Shown: positions 18,330 through 28,262, counted from the first letter of the stretch. The stretch is DNA of 64,000 nucleotides from Peribacillus muralis (GCF_001645685.2 NZ_CP017080.1:2967051-3031050), one strand, 5' to 3'. Notes: a model not told the origin generated them from the sequence alone. Numbers and translations are program-made.

Positions 18330-18356
18330 GTCGTCAAACTTTAACGAAAAGTTACA
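18330..18356 (-). promoter_or_regulatory. Autoregulatory ECF (sigma-X type) promoter of sigX-rsiX
   Basis: On the minus strand TGTAAC, 17 bases, CGAC. This matches the -35 and -10 elements of SigX-dependent promoters, about 30 bases before the sigX ATG. Confidence 0.82.
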
Positions 18357-18411
18357 TAATCCCGCTTCATTCCCATTATAACATTCCGGCATTTTTTCCT
18401 TTATCTTGCTT

Positions 18412-18456
18412 AAAAAAACAAAGGCAGTTGGAATTACGTCCAATTGCCTTTGTTTT
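18412..18456 (-). terminator. Terminator of the res operon
   Basis: Long hairpin (AAACAAAGGCAATTGG / CCAACTGCCTTTGTTT, one wobble) followed by a T-run on the minus strand, between resE and the sigX promoter. Confidence 0.85.
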
Positions 18457-18501
18457 CACCGTTTCTTATGAAACAAGATTTTCTGGCAAGCTCCCCGTCA
18501 T

Positions 18502-20286
18502 TCATTCAGGATTTTCCATAATTCGAGGCAGGATAAAACTGAATGTTGTTCCTTTATCCAGTAAACTGTTTACCGAAATGTAGCCATCGTGGGCATTGAT
18601 GATATTTTTTGCGATTGCCAACCCCAATCCCGTACCTGACCGACCGCGTGTCCTTGCTTTATCCGCTTTATAAAATCTCTCGAATACAAATGGTAAGTCC
18701 TCTTCGGGGATACCCGATCCAGAATCCCTCACATCTATGACCAGGCCTCTTCGATCACTTGTCCTTTGAATGACATCAATGTTCCCTCCTGAAGGAGTAT
18801 GGCGGATTGCATTATCGATCAGATTCGTCAAGACCTGTTCAATACGATCCGGATCGAAATGCCAATCGATATCATCATCTTGAAGGCTCATCGATATGGA
18901 GATTCCCTTTTCCTTGGCAAGCACGGCAAACTTGCTGGTAATTCTTTTCAAGTAAGGGGAAATGTGAACACGCTCATAGCTAAGATTCATTTTTCCCGAT
19001 TCCAATTTAGCTAAATCGAGTAAATCATTGACTAAACGGCCCATCCTCAAGGACTCATCATAAATGATGCGGGCCATCTCCATCTTTTCCTCTTCGCTGC
19101 CGGCTATGTCATCAACGATCGCTTCACTGTACCCTTGCAGCATGGAAATCGGTGTTCTCAGCTCATGGGAAACATTCGCAATGAAATCCGTTCTTAGCTT
19201 GTCCATCCGCCTTTCATCAGTCATATCGCGAATGATGGCAACCGCTCCCCGGATATTGTCGGGAGTGGTATATAAGGGACTGACAATCAAGCCCCAGTCG
19301 CGCCCCTGCAACGTAATTTCCCCGATTTGCTCCTTATCCAGAGAATCCGACTCATCAAATAGATTCATCAGCACCAACGGGACATTCACATTATCTTCCC
19401 TGTTAAATCCCTTTTCGAAATACCAGGATTGCAGGAATCTTTCAGCTGGCGGATTCGTCTCAAGAATCGTACCATCTTTATTGAAGGTAATGACCCCATC
19501 TGCCATACTGCTTAAAATGCTTGAAAGGTGCTCCTTTTCCTGGCTGAGCGCATTCATATTGAATTTCAGTTGCTTTCTCATCTGATTAAACGCTATCGCC
19601 AGCTCACCGATTTCATCTTGGGTCAGGATCGGCACCTTCGTATCAAACTTCCCTCGTGCGATGGCAAGTGCAGCCTCCCTCATCTTCACTAATGGAGCAT
19701 TGATTCTGGTTGATAAAAAGAAGGCAAAAAACGTAGTTAAAATAATGGCAATTCCTGCTGCCAATAAAATGAACTGTGTCGTAGATTTAGTCGTTTCTTC
19801 CATCGACTCCAACGATTGAAACAGGAAGACCTCATCCTTCTCTCCATTCAACTCAAGCGGCACGCCTACAACGATGGCGGATAAATCCTCATCATTTTTT
19901 TTAGACAGCGCCATTTCCTTTTTTACGGTCTTCCTTTCCGTAAAAACCTTAAGCAATTCGGAGTCTGACTTAATCGATTGCGGCGTTATTTCAATTTCGT
20001 CATCACCGATGGATGAGAATACCATTTTATCATCGTTCAAAATGATCATTTTCGTTTCATTGCCTATCAGTTCAGAAGCTATTTGTAAAACATCCGTATT
20101 AGATCCTTGATGATCATTTGTCACCTTGATGATTTGTTCAGCCGTTTTCGTTAAATCATTCTCAATATTTTCTATTTGGAAATTCTCAAAAAATTCGACG
20201 AGAAGAACGGTTAAAACGATCAATACAAATGACACGAGCAATAAGATCGTTGCCCAAAGCTTTCCTACAACACTGCCCCATAACAT
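18502..20286 (-). CDS. resE: Sensor histidine kinase ResE
   Basis: Membrane sensor kinase partner of ResD, controlling respiration, cytochrome biogenesis and anaerobic genes. The 594-residue protein has two membrane helices (about residues 8-28 and 168-190) flanking an extracellular domain. A HAMP linker, a PAS domain (about 250-350), a HisKA domain with the phospho-acceptor motif FIANVSHELRTP, and an HATPase domain with N (NLIDNAIRHT), G1 (DSGSGIP) and G2 (GTGLGLAI) boxes follow. The ATG overlaps the resD stop codon. Confidence 0.94.
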   Translation of the reverse strand: MLWGSVVGKLWATILLLVSFVLIVLTVLLVEFFENFQIENIENDLTKTAEQIIKVTNDHQGSNTDVLQIASELIGNETKMIILNDDKMVFSSIGDDEIEITPQSIKSDSELLKVFTERKTVKKEMALSKKNDEDLSAIVVGVPLELNGEKDEVFLFQSLESMEETTKSTTQFILLAAGIAIILTTFFAFFLSTRINAPLVKMREAALAIARGKFDTKVPILTQDEIGELAIAFNQMRKQLKFNMNALSQEKEHLSSILSSMADGVITFNKDGTILETNPPAERFLQSWYFEKGFNREDNVNVPLVLMNLFDESDSLDKEQIGEITLQGRDWGLIVSPLYTTPDNIRGAVAIIRDMTDERRMDKLRTDFIANVSHELRTPISMLQGYSEAIVDDIAGSEEEKMEMARIIYDESLRMGRLVNDLLDLAKLESGKMNLSYERVHISPYLKRITSKFAVLAKEKGISISMSLQDDDIDWHFDPDRIEQVLTNLIDNAIRHTPSGGNIDVIQRTSDRRGLVIDVRDSGSGIPEEDLPFVFERFYKADKARTRGRSGTGLGLAIAKNIINAHDGYISVNSLLDKGTTFSFILPRIMENPE

Positions 20287-21002
20287 CAGTCATTAATAAC
20301 TTCGAACTTGTAACCGACACCCCAAACCGTGACAATCATCTTAGCTGCATTTTCTGATATTCGGTTTAGTTTTTCACGCAAGCGTTTTACGTGTGTGTCT
20401 ACAGTTCGAAGATCTCCAAAGAATTCATAGTGCCACACTTCTTTTAATAGCTGCTCCCGATCGAAAACTTTATCAGGGGATTTGGCCAAGAAATATAATA
20501 ATTCATATTCCTTTGGAGTTAGAGAAACCTCTTTGTCATCGGCTAGCACCCTATGGGCATCATTATCTATGGTTAAATGCGAGAAAACGATAACATCTTT
20601 AGCAGTCGTTTCAGTCTGTACGTAACTCGTGCTGGACGATCGACGCAATAAAGCTTTCACCCTCAATACGACTTCCCGGGGACTGAACGGTTTCACGATA
20701 TAATCATCGGTCCCGACTTCGAATCCTTGGACCCGGTTCACTTCTTCTCCTTTAGCCGTCAGCATGATGATAGGTGTCGTTTTCTTCTCCCGCAGCTCAC
20801 GGCATACTTCGATTCCATCTTTACCAGGCATCATGATATCCAATAAAATTAAATCATAATCATTTTCGAGGGCTTTTGTTAATGCCACATCACCATTTTC
20901 CGCTTCATCGATTATGTATTCCTCTCTTTCCAAATACATCTTTAATAACCGGCGGATTCTTTCTTCGTCATCCACCACGAGAATTTTAATTGCATTATAC
21001 AT
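20286..21002 (-). CDS. resD: Response regulator ResD
   Basis: OmpR-family activator of resABC, cytochrome oxidase assembly and anaerobic respiration genes. The 238-residue protein has a receiver domain with acidic pocket VVDDEE, phospho-acceptor aspartate in LILLDIMMPGKDG, and the conserved lysine in YIVKPFSPRE. A winged-helix domain (LTPKEYELLYFLA to VWGVGYKFEV) follows. AGGAGG lies somewhat far (11 bases) from the ATG at 21002. A 279-base spacer separates it from resC, so an internal promoter is likely. Confidence 0.95.
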   Translation of the reverse strand: MYNAIKILVVDDEERIRRLLKMYLEREEYIIDEAENGDVALTKALENDYDLILLDIMMPGKDGIEVCRELREKKTTPIIMLTAKGEEVNRVQGFEVGTDDYIVKPFSPREVVLRVKALLRRSSSTSYVQTETTAKDVIVFSHLTIDNDAHRVLADDKEVSLTPKEYELLYFLAKSPDKVFDREQLLKEVWHYEFFGDLRTVDTHVKRLREKLNRISENAAKMIVTVWGVGYKFEVIND

Positions 21003-21281
21003 TATGTAATCAGCCTCCTATCCTATATTCTACAAAATGAATACTGCGATGACTAATATTATTTCCATCCAAAGTATGATAAAAAGGCAATTCCGCATCA
21101 CCACCACGGACATTTCACCATTTTGTCACAATGATTGGCTGCACCCACTCTACATTCAACGCGTTATCCTTTTTATAATCATCTTTATAAAAAAAAAGGA
21201 TCGTTCTCTAGAAAATTCGATCATCCATCTCCTCGAATTTCTATCAAAAGACCCCCTTCAGCTACATATTACAATACAGAA
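21003..21281 (-). other. resC-resD spacer with a ResD-box-like sequence
   Basis: About 280 bases with no gene. It contains TTGTGACAA (21123-21131), similar to the ResD target TTTGTGAAT. An imperfect hairpin with AAATTCGA / TCGAATTT arms (about 21210-21242) could act as an attenuator. No clear promoter was found. Confidence 0.4.
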
Positions 21282-22460
21282 TCATGCGTATGAATGCAAA
21301 CCGGCTATAACGAGATTAACGAATATCAAATTGAATATCATGATGGCGAAACCGATTACGGCAAGCCAGGCCGATTTCTCCCCCTGCCAGCCCTTTGACA
21401 TGCGCAAATGCAGGAAAGCGGCATAAAACAACCAGGTTATAAGCGCCCATACCTCTTTCGGGTCCCAGCCCCAAAATCTTGTCCACGCCACTTGTGCCCA
21501 TATCATGGCAAAAACAAGTGCACCGAGCGTAAAGATTGGAAAACCGATAAGCACCGAACGATAACTGATCTCGTCCAATAGGCTCAAATTAACATTTTTA
21601 ACGATTGGCTTTATCAATGCCGCCACTCTTCTGCGGGTTATCAATCTTATTAGACCGTAAAGGACAAGCCCCGCACCTGTTGACCAAATGACTGTATTCA
21701 ATTTTTTGGCATTGATGATAGCAGGCATGTTCACAAGCGGCTCCAACCGATCCGACTCGATCAGTTTTCCTTCATGGGGGCCCACTAAGGCAGGCAGGTT
21801 GAATTCCTGCTTGTCCGCTGCACCCTTTTTATCGACCCAATCAAAATTCGCTTTGTAATCCATTGCTGCAAAGCTTGAAGTGATGATGACAAATCCGATG
21901 GTGCTGACTAACGTGAACATGATGACCTCCAGCCAGAACGTTCTTTTACTGGAATGTGTCTGATCGACGAATTTGACCAAGTATATGATGGCTGCAACGA
22001 AACTGATGGCAAGTATTGACTGACCTGCCGCTGCAGTCGTAACATGAATATGAAGCCAATCACTCTGCAATGCAGGGATGAGTGGTGATATTTCTCTAGG
22101 GAACATACTCGCATAGGCAATGATCAATAATGAAATGGGTAAAGCGAACAACCCAAGGGCGGGTGTTTTATAAAGGAAGTAAATCAATATGAATGCACCG
22201 ACCAGCATCATTCCGAAGAAGGTCGTAAATTCGAACAGGTTACTTACAGGGGCGTGGCCTGCTGCAATCCATCGAGTAATGAAATACCCAATTTGCGCAG
22301 CGAAACCTAGAATGGTAATGAAAATGGCGAGCTTTGCCCATTTATTTTGTTTCTTTTCCTCCGCTCCCTGTTTATCCTTTATCGCACCCCCGAAAAAGAA
22401 AGTGGCGACCAGGTATAGAATGAAAGCTGCATATAAAAAGTTACTGCTTATTTCAGCCAT
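21282..22460 (-). CDS. resC: Cytochrome c biogenesis protein ResC (CcsA type)
   Basis: Multi-spanning membrane protein of the System II heme delivery and ligation complex for c-type cytochromes. The 392-residue protein has about eight hydrophobic segments and the tryptophan-rich heme-handling motif [18 protein letters not shown] in the C-terminal half. Conserved histidines sit near the ends of flanking helices ([10 protein letters not shown]). AGGGGGAAG precedes the ATG at 22460, which overlaps the resB 3' end by 8 bases. Confidence 0.94.
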   Translation of the reverse strand: MAEISSNFLYAAFILYLVATFFFGGAIKDKQGAEEKKQNKWAKLAIFITILGFAAQIGYFITRWIAAGHAPVSNLFEFTTFFGMMLVGAFILIYFLYKTPALGLFALPISLLIIAYASMFPREISPLIPALQSDWLHIHVTTAAAGQSILAISFVAAIIYLVKFVDQTHSSKRTFWLEVIMFTLVSTIGFVIITSSFAAMDYKANFDWVDKKGAADKQEFNLPALVGPHEGKLIESDRLEPLVNMPAIINAKKLNTVIWSTGAGLVLYGLIRLITRRRVAALIKPIVKNVNLSLLDEISYRSVLIGFPIFTLGALVFAMIWAQVAWTRFWGWDPKEVWALITWLFYAAFLHLRMSKGWQGEKSAWLAVIGFAIMIFNLIFVNLVIAGLHSYA

Positions 22461-24102
22461 TTAAAACTTCCCCCTTAGTAGAAGATTTCTCCTCTTCAAG
22501 TTGATCTGTTGGTTCAGAAAGAGATGTCGATTCTATCGCTTTTTTAATATCTCTTTTGATGCCGTGCCAGTTTTTATTTGTATGGCCGGCTATCACTATC
22601 TCATCCTGTTTCCTCTTGATCCAGATACGACGGTGATTCCAATACGACCCTTGGACCACACCCACCATGAAAATGATCCCTCCGCTGAACAGAATCCAGA
22701 GCGTCAAATCCTTCCGGACGGTCAAGGCCGTGACATCTTGTGTTTCCACACCATTGAAAGCCATTTTAAATGTGTTTTCACCTAATGGCTCGGCAGTCTC
22801 TTTAATCGCCACGAAACTGACTTCACCCTTAGGCTTGTCCGGTGTATGCATCTTGAAAATAAATGCTGGATTATTCGGAATCTTCGATATCGTCCTAGGT
22901 TCTCCTTTTTCATCAAATTCGAAATCAGGGAAGTAACTGATCAGATCCACGGAATATCCCTTATCCAATTCGTATTTCTTTTGCGGATCATTCAAATCGA
23001 TCTTCACACTACCAAATTTTTCTTCCGTTTTTTTATTGATCAAATTAAAGGACATCGTACTGAGCTCATCCAACTTATAATCTACTTGATACAGGGCGTA
23101 ATGATCATATTTCAGAGGTTCATTGACTTTGATTTTATAATCTTTAATCTTTTCTAGGTCAACTTTGGCCCCTGGTATGGCTTCCCCCTTGCGTTCATAA
23201 AGCGTAACATCGGACTGATAGGTTTTGGCTATCGTGCCGGTCTTATCGATGGCGGCACTATATTGTTCATCCTCTTTATTGCCTTTGTCATAGACCTCTA
23301 AGGTAAATTCATTATTCTGGAGATAGTATTCACCATTCGTGCCAGGAATCTCTTTTTTCTCGCCTTCCCTAAGCCAAACGACTTTATCGATATACATGCC
23401 TGGGACAGAACGCAGCAAGGCGCCAATTAAAAAAATGATAAGTCCAATATGATTTACATAGGGCCCCCACCGTGAAAACCTGTTTTTTTCGGCAAGTATA
23501 TGACCATTCTCCTCACGTATATGGTAACGCTGCCTTTTTAGTTCAGCCTTTACTTTATTTAGGTCGCTATCCGGATCAACAAGCTTCGTTACCCCATAAA
23601 CCCTCTGCCGTTTCATGAACCCGTCATGTCGGGTGACTCCTTGTTTTTTTAGAGAACGATAGAGAGGGAAGAAACGATCGATGCTGGCAACAAGCAGTGA
23701 TATGCCGAGCATGCCGATGATGAGCAAATACCACCATGAACTATACAAATTATGAAATCCGAGTTCATAATACACCTTACCGAACCAGCCGTATTCCATT
23801 TCATAATGCTCTGCCGGCGTAGCAGTCGAAGGAATATACATTTCCTGCGGTAAAATCGTACCGATGGCTGAAGCTATCAAAGCTATGACAATGAGCGTCA
23901 CCCCTACCTTGACGGATGAAAAAAAGTTCCATATTTTATCAATCGCCGTTTTCTTGTAGGTTTGCGAACGCCTCGCACTACCTTCATAGCGCATATCGAT
24001 TAGCTGATTATCTTTTTCATTACCAAGCACCATTCCACACTTTCCACAAATCTTCGTGCCGAACGGATTTACATGACCACAATCGCATTTTACTTCTTTC
24101 AT
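22453..24102 (-). CDS. resB: Cytochrome c biogenesis protein ResB
   Basis: Partner of ResC in System II cytochrome c assembly. The 549-residue protein begins with a zinc-ribbon-like cysteine set ([18 protein letters not shown]). Three membrane helices follow in the first 240 residues (around 66-86, 125-145, 210-230), then a large extracytoplasmic ResB domain (about 240-470) and a last helix ([18 protein letters not shown]). GGGGAG precedes the ATG at 24102. It lies 18 bases downstream of resA in the resABC unit. Confidence 0.94.
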   Translation of the reverse strand: MKEVKCDCGHVNPFGTKICGKCGMVLGNEKDNQLIDMRYEGSARRSQTYKKTAIDKIWNFFSSVKVGVTLIVIALIASAIGTILPQEMYIPSTATPAEHYEMEYGWFGKVYYELGFHNLYSSWWYLLIIGMLGISLLVASIDRFFPLYRSLKKQGVTRHDGFMKRQRVYGVTKLVDPDSDLNKVKAELKRQRYHIREENGHILAEKNRFSRWGPYVNHIGLIIFLIGALLRSVPGMYIDKVVWLREGEKKEIPGTNGEYYLQNNEFTLEVYDKGNKEDEQYSAAIDKTGTIAKTYQSDVTLYERKGEAIPGAKVDLEKIKDYKIKVNEPLKYDHYALYQVDYKLDELSTMSFNLINKKTEEKFGSVKIDLNDPQKKYELDKGYSVDLISYFPDFEFDEKGEPRTISKIPNNPAFIFKMHTPDKPKGEVSFVAIKETAEPLGENTFKMAFNGVETQDVTALTVRKDLTLWILFSGGIIFMVGVVQGSYWNHRRIWIKRKQDEIVIAGHTNKNWHGIKRDIKKAIESTSLSEPTDQLEEEKSSTKGEVLNG

Positions 24103-24120
24103 GTCAAAAACTCCCCAGTA

Positions 24121-24651
24121 TTATGGTTTGATTCTCTCCATATGCTTTTGGATGCTCTCTTCTGTCAAAGCTCCGGTGATGATATCTATCACTTGTCCCT
24201 CTTTATCAATCAAAAAGGTAACGGGTAAAATATCCACGCGATAAGCATTCTCCACTTCCCTGCCTTGATCAATCATGACTGGAAAGGTAAGATCATGCTT
24301 TGTGATGAAATTATCGACAGCATACTCGGATTCCCCGACGTTGACCGCCAATACTTCCACACCCTGGTCTTTATAGTTTTGATATTGATGTTCCATATAC
24401 GGCATTTCATATTCACACGGCTTACAATATGTACCCCAAAAATTCAGGAAAACACCTTTTCCTTTGTAATCGGACAGTTTATGTTCTTTGCCTTTCATAT
24501 CCGTCAATACGAAATTGGGCGCATCTGATCCTTTTCTAAGACTTTCATTCTTATCTTTAGTGAAGTTCGTATAAAGGGCAAACACTAAAGCTGCACCTAA
24601 CAGCAACAGAATGATGGTTCTGCTTATTAAGCGTCGCTTCTTTTTTTCCAT
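24121..24651 (-). CDS. resA: Thiol-disulfide oxidoreductase ResA
   Basis: Membrane-anchored thioredoxin-like protein that reduces the apocytochrome c CXXCH cysteines outside the membrane before heme attachment. The 176-residue protein has an N-terminal signal anchor (about residues 10-27) and a thioredoxin fold with active site C76-K-P-C79. B. subtilis ResA has CEPCK; here the two flanking charges are exchanged (CKPCE), while the downstream glutamate (E82) that tunes the thiols is kept. AGGAGG precedes the ATG. It is the first gene of the res cluster. Confidence 0.94.
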   Translation of the reverse strand: MEKKKRRLISRTIILLLLGAALVFALYTNFTKDKNESLRKGSDAPNFVLTDMKGKEHKLSDYKGKGVFLNFWGTYCKPCEYEMPYMEHQYQNYKDQGVEVLAVNVGESEYAVDNFITKHDLTFPVMIDQGREVENAYRVDILPVTFLIDKEGQVIDIITGALTEESIQKHMERIKP

Positions 24652-24689
24652 AGAAATCCTCCTAAGGCAACACTAAATTTAACCCTACC

Positions 24690-24744
24690 ATTATACCACT
24701 TAACACCATGCCCATTTTTTTGCATTTTCGAAGGTTTTGTGACA
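24690..24744 (-). promoter_or_regulatory. resA promoter with ResD-like box
   Basis: Extended -10 TGG-TATAAT (24690-24698, minus strand) with no good -35, as expected for an activated promoter. Upstream at 24736-24744 is TTTGTGACA (read on the plus strand), close to the ResD consensus TTTGTGAAT. Confidence 0.5.
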
Positions 24745-24855
24745 TTCATTACCGTATCATGAAAGAAAAGGGATTTACAGGTTGGTTTCCACCCCATCTT
24801 CACCGAAAAAGATGGGGTAGTGGCCTTCAATCTATCAAAACAAGTACAGTCTTGC

Positions 24856-25596
24856 TTACATCCTTCTTTGTTTAGGGTCGGTCGATGCCATGGTACGCAT
24901 CAATTTGACCTCATGCGGAGTAAGCTCCCTGGAATCCCCTGCAGTTAAGCCATCCAAGGTCAAAAATCCGTATTGTTCCCGCTTCAATTTAATCACGGGA
25001 TGTCCAATCGCTTCGAACATGCGGCGTACCTGTCTGTTCCTGCCCTCATGTATCGTGATTTCAACAATGGCCGTTTCCTTTTTTTTGTCGGTCGACAATA
25101 CCCTTGTCTTGGCTGGGGCTGTCTTGCCATCTTCCAGCTTGATGCCTTTTTCCAGCTTTTTCAAACTCTCACGAAGAGGCATTCCTTTCACTTTTGCCAC
25201 ATACACTTTATCCACTTCATGCTTGGGATGCATTAATGTATTTGCAAATTCTCCGTCATTGGTCAATACCAACAAACCGGATGTATCGTAATCCAAGCGA
25301 CCGACTGGATATATCCGTTCATTGATGTAAGGGAAATAATCCGTAACGACCTTTCTATTCTTATCATCCGAAACGGCCGAAATGACCCCGCGCGGTTTAT
25401 AGAAGAGGAAATAAACCGGAGCTTCTTTTTCAAGCGGGACTTCATTGACCTCAACCTTATCATTAGGACCCACCTTCACACCCAATTCCTTCACTACTTT
25501 GCCATTCACCTTGACCTTACCTTCCAAAATCAACTCTTCTGCTTTACGGCGGGAAGCCAGTCCAGCATGCGCTATCACCTTTTGTAATCGTTCCAT
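24856..25596 (-). CDS. rluB: Ribosomal large subunit pseudouridine synthase B
   Basis: Makes a pseudouridine in helix 80-93 region of 23S rRNA (position 2605 in E. coli numbering). The 246-residue protein has an N-terminal S4 RNA-binding domain (residues 1-60, RLQKVIAHAGLASRRKAEEL) and an RsuA/RluB catalytic domain. The catalytic aspartate lies in VGRLDYDTSGLLVLTNDG, and the family motif GRNRQVRRM follows. GAGGTGA precedes the ATG at 25596. In Bacillus it borders resA, as here. Confidence 0.93.
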   Translation of the reverse strand: MERLQKVIAHAGLASRRKAEELILEGKVKVNGKVVKELGVKVGPNDKVEVNEVPLEKEAPVYFLFYKPRGVISAVSDDKNRKVVTDYFPYINERIYPVGRLDYDTSGLLVLTNDGEFANTLMHPKHEVDKVYVAKVKGMPLRESLKKLEKGIKLEDGKTAPAKTRVLSTDKKKETAIVEITIHEGRNRQVRRMFEAIGHPVIKLKREQYGFLTLDGLTAGDSRELTPHEVKLMRTMASTDPKQRRM

Positions 25597-25870
25597 CTAT
25601 CTTCACCTCATAGTCTAATCATTCGTTTGTTATTGTCTACAAATACACAATCATACAATTATTACATATAGAGAGACAAAAACAAAAGGTTTTTCGCGAT
25701 AATGGGCTTTTCTTTTATTATTGCACCAATAATGAGACTAGTTAAATGGGTTGGTTTCCATAATGAGTGTAACATAGCTTTTTTTTCCATACAAAAAAAT
25801 GTTCCTTCTTTTAGATAAAGTTTAAACAGACGAAAAACACGGGCCCCCACTACGGAACTTTTGTTGAAAA
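25597..25870. other. Spacer between spmB and rluB
   Basis: AT-rich spacer. It opens a 71-codon minus-strand ORF with no ribosome site or family features, judged accidental. Short related words (CTCATTATGG, CTCATTATTGG, CCCATTATCG) recur on the minus strand, but no function is evident. Confidence 0.35.
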
Positions 25871-25873
25871 AAG

Positions 25874-25903
25874 ACAAAAAAAAAGAAATGGGGCGCCCAT
25901 TTC
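25874..25903 (-). terminator. Terminator of the dacB-spmA-spmB operon
   Basis: Perfect 8-base stem GAAATGGG / CCCATTTC with a 3-base loop and a run of more than ten T on the minus strand. Confidence 0.9.
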
Positions 25904-25911
25904 CTTGACTT

Positions 25912-26451
25912 TTAATTCATTCCGAAAACGAGTGTCACGACAATGACAGCTGCTATGATTCCGATCAAATCGGCCAAGAGTCCAACCTTCAGGGCATCCC
26001 CCATTTTTTTAATCCCGACAGCCCCAAAATAAACCGTCAATACATAGAAGGTGGTATCTGTGCTTCCTTGGATCGTGCCAGCTAGACGGCCAACAAATGA
26101 ATCAGGTCCATAAACCGATATCAGGTCACTTGTCATGCCTAATGCAGCCGTTCCCGAGATGGGCCTGATTATCGCAAGGGGTAAAACCTCGGACGGAAAA
26201 TGGAGAAGTGCAAGCAATGGATTTACCAATTGGACAAAGTAATCCAAAGCCCCTGATGCCCTAAACACCGAAATCGCTACTAACATCCCTACAAGGAAAG
26301 GGATGAGGGAAAAAGACATGTTAATTCCTTCTTTTCCCCCTTCGACGAAGGTTTCATAGGTCGGGACTCTTTTCATTGTACCGTACAGTAAGATGGAGAG
26401 AATCAAAAGCGGTATCATCCAAATCGAAATGGTGGTCATCCAATGCAACAT
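25912..26451 (-). CDS. spmB: Spore maturation protein B
   Basis: Membrane protein with SpmA; both are needed for full spore core dehydration and belong to the nucleoside-recognition (Gate) domain family. The 179-residue product has about five hydrophobic segments and the motif RPISGTAALGM. The ATG at 26451 with GGGAGGG upstream gives the usual family length. A longer ORF to 26505 would run into spmA. It begins one base after the spmA stop, in the dacB-spmA-spmB operon. Transported ligand, if any, is unknown. Confidence 0.92.
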   Translation of the reverse strand: MLHWMTTISIWMIPLLILSILLYGTMKRVPTYETFVEGGKEGINMSFSLIPFLVGMLVAISVFRASGALDYFVQLVNPLLALLHFPSEVLPLAIIRPISGTAALGMTSDLISVYGPDSFVGRLAGTIQGSTDTTFYVLTVYFGAVGIKKMGDALKVGLLADLIGIIAAVIVVTLVFGMN

Positions 26452-26452
26452 A

Positions 26453-27046
26453 TTATTCCCTCCCGTTCCTCTTTCTCCTATAATAAAAATATCGATCGAT
26501 CGCAATGCCCCCGATGGCGGAAATGGCGGTGGCTATTATCGTCGGAAAAACGATGTCTGTTGGGGAATGGGCATCGTAATTCATGCGGATCGCAATGACA
26601 GTCGTAGGAATCAGCGTTACGCTTGAGGTATTGATTGCCAAAAAAGTGACCATCGAGCGGCTGACCGTCGCTTTTCCGCCATTTAATTTCTTTAGCTGCT
26701 CCATGGCTTTTATCCCAAGGGGAGTAGCGGCATTTCCAAGACCGAATGTATTAGCCATCATATTCGATAATATATACCCCATGGCAGGATGGTTGGGCGG
26801 GACTTCAGGAAATAACCATCGCATGAATGGCTTGAACAAGGTGGATAGCTTATCAAGCAATCCCGATTCCTCAGCAATCTTCATCAAGCCCAGCCAAAAA
26901 ACAAGTATGCTCATCAAGCCCAGACATAGGGTGACAGCTTCCTTTGCACTGACAAAAAGAGCTTCATTCACCTGATCCATCGTTCCATTGATCATCCCGA
27001 ATACAATCCCGATCACGAACATGCCACCCCAAATGTAATTAACCAT
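26453..27046 (-). CDS. spmA: Spore maturation protein A
   Basis: Partner of SpmB in spore core dehydration. The 197-residue membrane protein has several helices and the Gate-domain motif MANTFGLGNAATPLGIKAM. The ATG at 27046 (MVNYIWGGMF) overlaps the last 8 bases of dacB and matches the family start, while upstream in-frame codons lie inside dacB. The ribosome site is weak, so translation is probably coupled to dacB. Confidence 0.92.
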   Translation of the reverse strand: MVNYIWGGMFVIGIVFGMINGTMDQVNEALFVSAKEAVTLCLGLMSILVFWLGLMKIAEESGLLDKLSTLFKPFMRWLFPEVPPNHPAMGYILSNMMANTFGLGNAATPLGIKAMEQLKKLNGGKATVSRSMVTFLAINTSSVTLIPTTVIAIRMNYDAHSPTDIVFPTIIATAISAIGGIAIDRYFYYRRKRNGRE

Positions 27047-28199
27047 TGCGTTCGAGTCCCAACACAGCTTCGAAGATCTCAGCCCAAGAAGATTGGAATG
27101 ATTGCTGCTTGAAGCTCTCTTTTGATTCCCCATAAAATATCGACCGCGTCCCTATTTTCTTTCCATCGAGATAAATGGAGGCCTTGCCGACCACTTCCGG
27201 GATTTTCCGTTTATCTTCCCAGGCTTTCTTTGGCTTCAGCAATTTCATTTTCACCTTGACCAGTTCGCTTTCTTCTTTCGTCAGCGGGTACGTGAAATCG
27301 TTTTTAATGTAAACATGTCCTTTATATGCTTTGTTTTTCATGTCAGCTACCGGGCCTTGGGGTAAGATTTCCGTCCGCTTGTAATCCTTAAAAGCGGATT
27401 CATACATTTGAATATGATCATTCCAATCATCCGGCCCATTCAAAGTCACAGCGATCAGATCATGCCCGTTTTTTGTTGCCGTCGTGACCAAGGTGCGTTT
27501 TGCCAGCTTCGTATACCCTGTTTTTCCACCTGTACAATATTCATATAATTGTGTGAGAAGACGGTTTTTGTTCTTCCATACATAATCCCATTGTTCATTT
27601 GAATTGGGCGCTCTATGCAGTTTCGTGCCGGCAATCTTTGCGTACGTTTCATTTTGCATCGCATAGCGGGTCAGAATGGCCATATCATAAGCCGTTGAAT
27701 AATGGTTTTCCGTATTATCAAGTCCATGTGGATTTGAAAAGTGTGTATTCTTCATGCCGATTTCTTCCGCCTTTTGATTCATCATCCATACGAACCCATC
27801 CAGGCTGCCGCCGACCTTTTCACTGATTGCGACAGCTGCATCATTCCCGGAACGCAGCATCAACCCGTAAACCAAATCTTCGAGCTTGATCTTTTCACCT
27901 TCTTTCAAATAAAGGGAAGAACCCTCCGTCCCGAAAGCATTGCTGCTGACCTTTACTTTATCATCCATTTGTCCCGATTCGATGGCAAGGATTGCCGTCA
28001 TGATTTTTGTGATGCTCGCTATGCGATTCTTTTCATGAGCATTCACCTCATAAATGACCCTTCCGCTTTCCTCATCCATTAGGATCGCACTATGGGCGCT
28101 GACGGCTACAGCTGCTTTGGCGCTTTGTACAGGTGCCATAAAAGACAGCAGGAGAATGACTATACAGAAACTCGATAACTCTTTATATGGAAAACGCAT
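27039..28199 (-). CDS. dacB: D-alanyl-D-alanine carboxypeptidase DacB (PBP5*)
   Basis: Sporulation-specific penicillin-binding protein that trims cortex peptide side chains and so controls cross-linking. The 386-residue protein has a signal peptide (cut near residue 29) and the three serine peptidase motifs: S62-I-T-K65, RSGND and GGKTGYT. A C-terminal beta domain and an amphipathic end (SSWAEIFEAVLGLERNG) for membrane attachment follow. GAGGGGGC precedes the ATG. It leads the dacB-spmA-spmB operon and has a sigma-E-like promoter. Confidence 0.93.
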   Translation of the reverse strand: MRFPYKELSSFCIVILLLSFMAPVQSAKAAVAVSAHSAILMDEESGRVIYEVNAHEKNRIASITKIMTAILAIESGQMDDKVKVSSNAFGTEGSSLYLKEGEKIKLEDLVYGLMLRSGNDAAVAISEKVGGSLDGFVWMMNQKAEEIGMKNTHFSNPHGLDNTENHYSTAYDMAILTRYAMQNETYAKIAGTKLHRAPNSNEQWDYVWKNKNRLLTQLYEYCTGGKTGYTKLAKRTLVTTATKNGHDLIAVTLNGPDDWNDHIQMYESAFKDYKRTEILPQGPVADMKNKAYKGHVYIKNDFTYPLTKEESELVKVKMKLLKPKKAWEDKRKIPEVVGKASIYLDGKKIGTRSIFYGESKESFKQQSFQSSWAEIFEAVLGLERNG

Positions 28200-28234
28200 G
28201 AGTGCCCCCTCGTCTCTTTACTTGTTTTTGTACA

Positions 28235-28262
28235 AGTTTATGCAAAGGGACAAGGGTTATGA
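28235..28262 (-). promoter_or_regulatory. Candidate sigma-E promoter of dacB
   Basis: On the minus strand TTCATAAC, 13 bases, CATAAACT. The -10 resembles CATACANT, and the spacing equals that of the candidate spoIIM promoter. dacB is sigma-E dependent in B. subtilis. Confidence 0.5.

Noticed and set aside
24790..24818. Hairpin between rluB and resA as a terminator
   Set aside because: Good stem (CCCCATCTT / AAGATGGGG) but no T-run on either strand; function unclear.
25662..25877. 71-codon minus-strand ORF between rluB and spmB
   Set aside because: No family features and poor ribosome site spacing; it also overlaps AT-rich spacer words.
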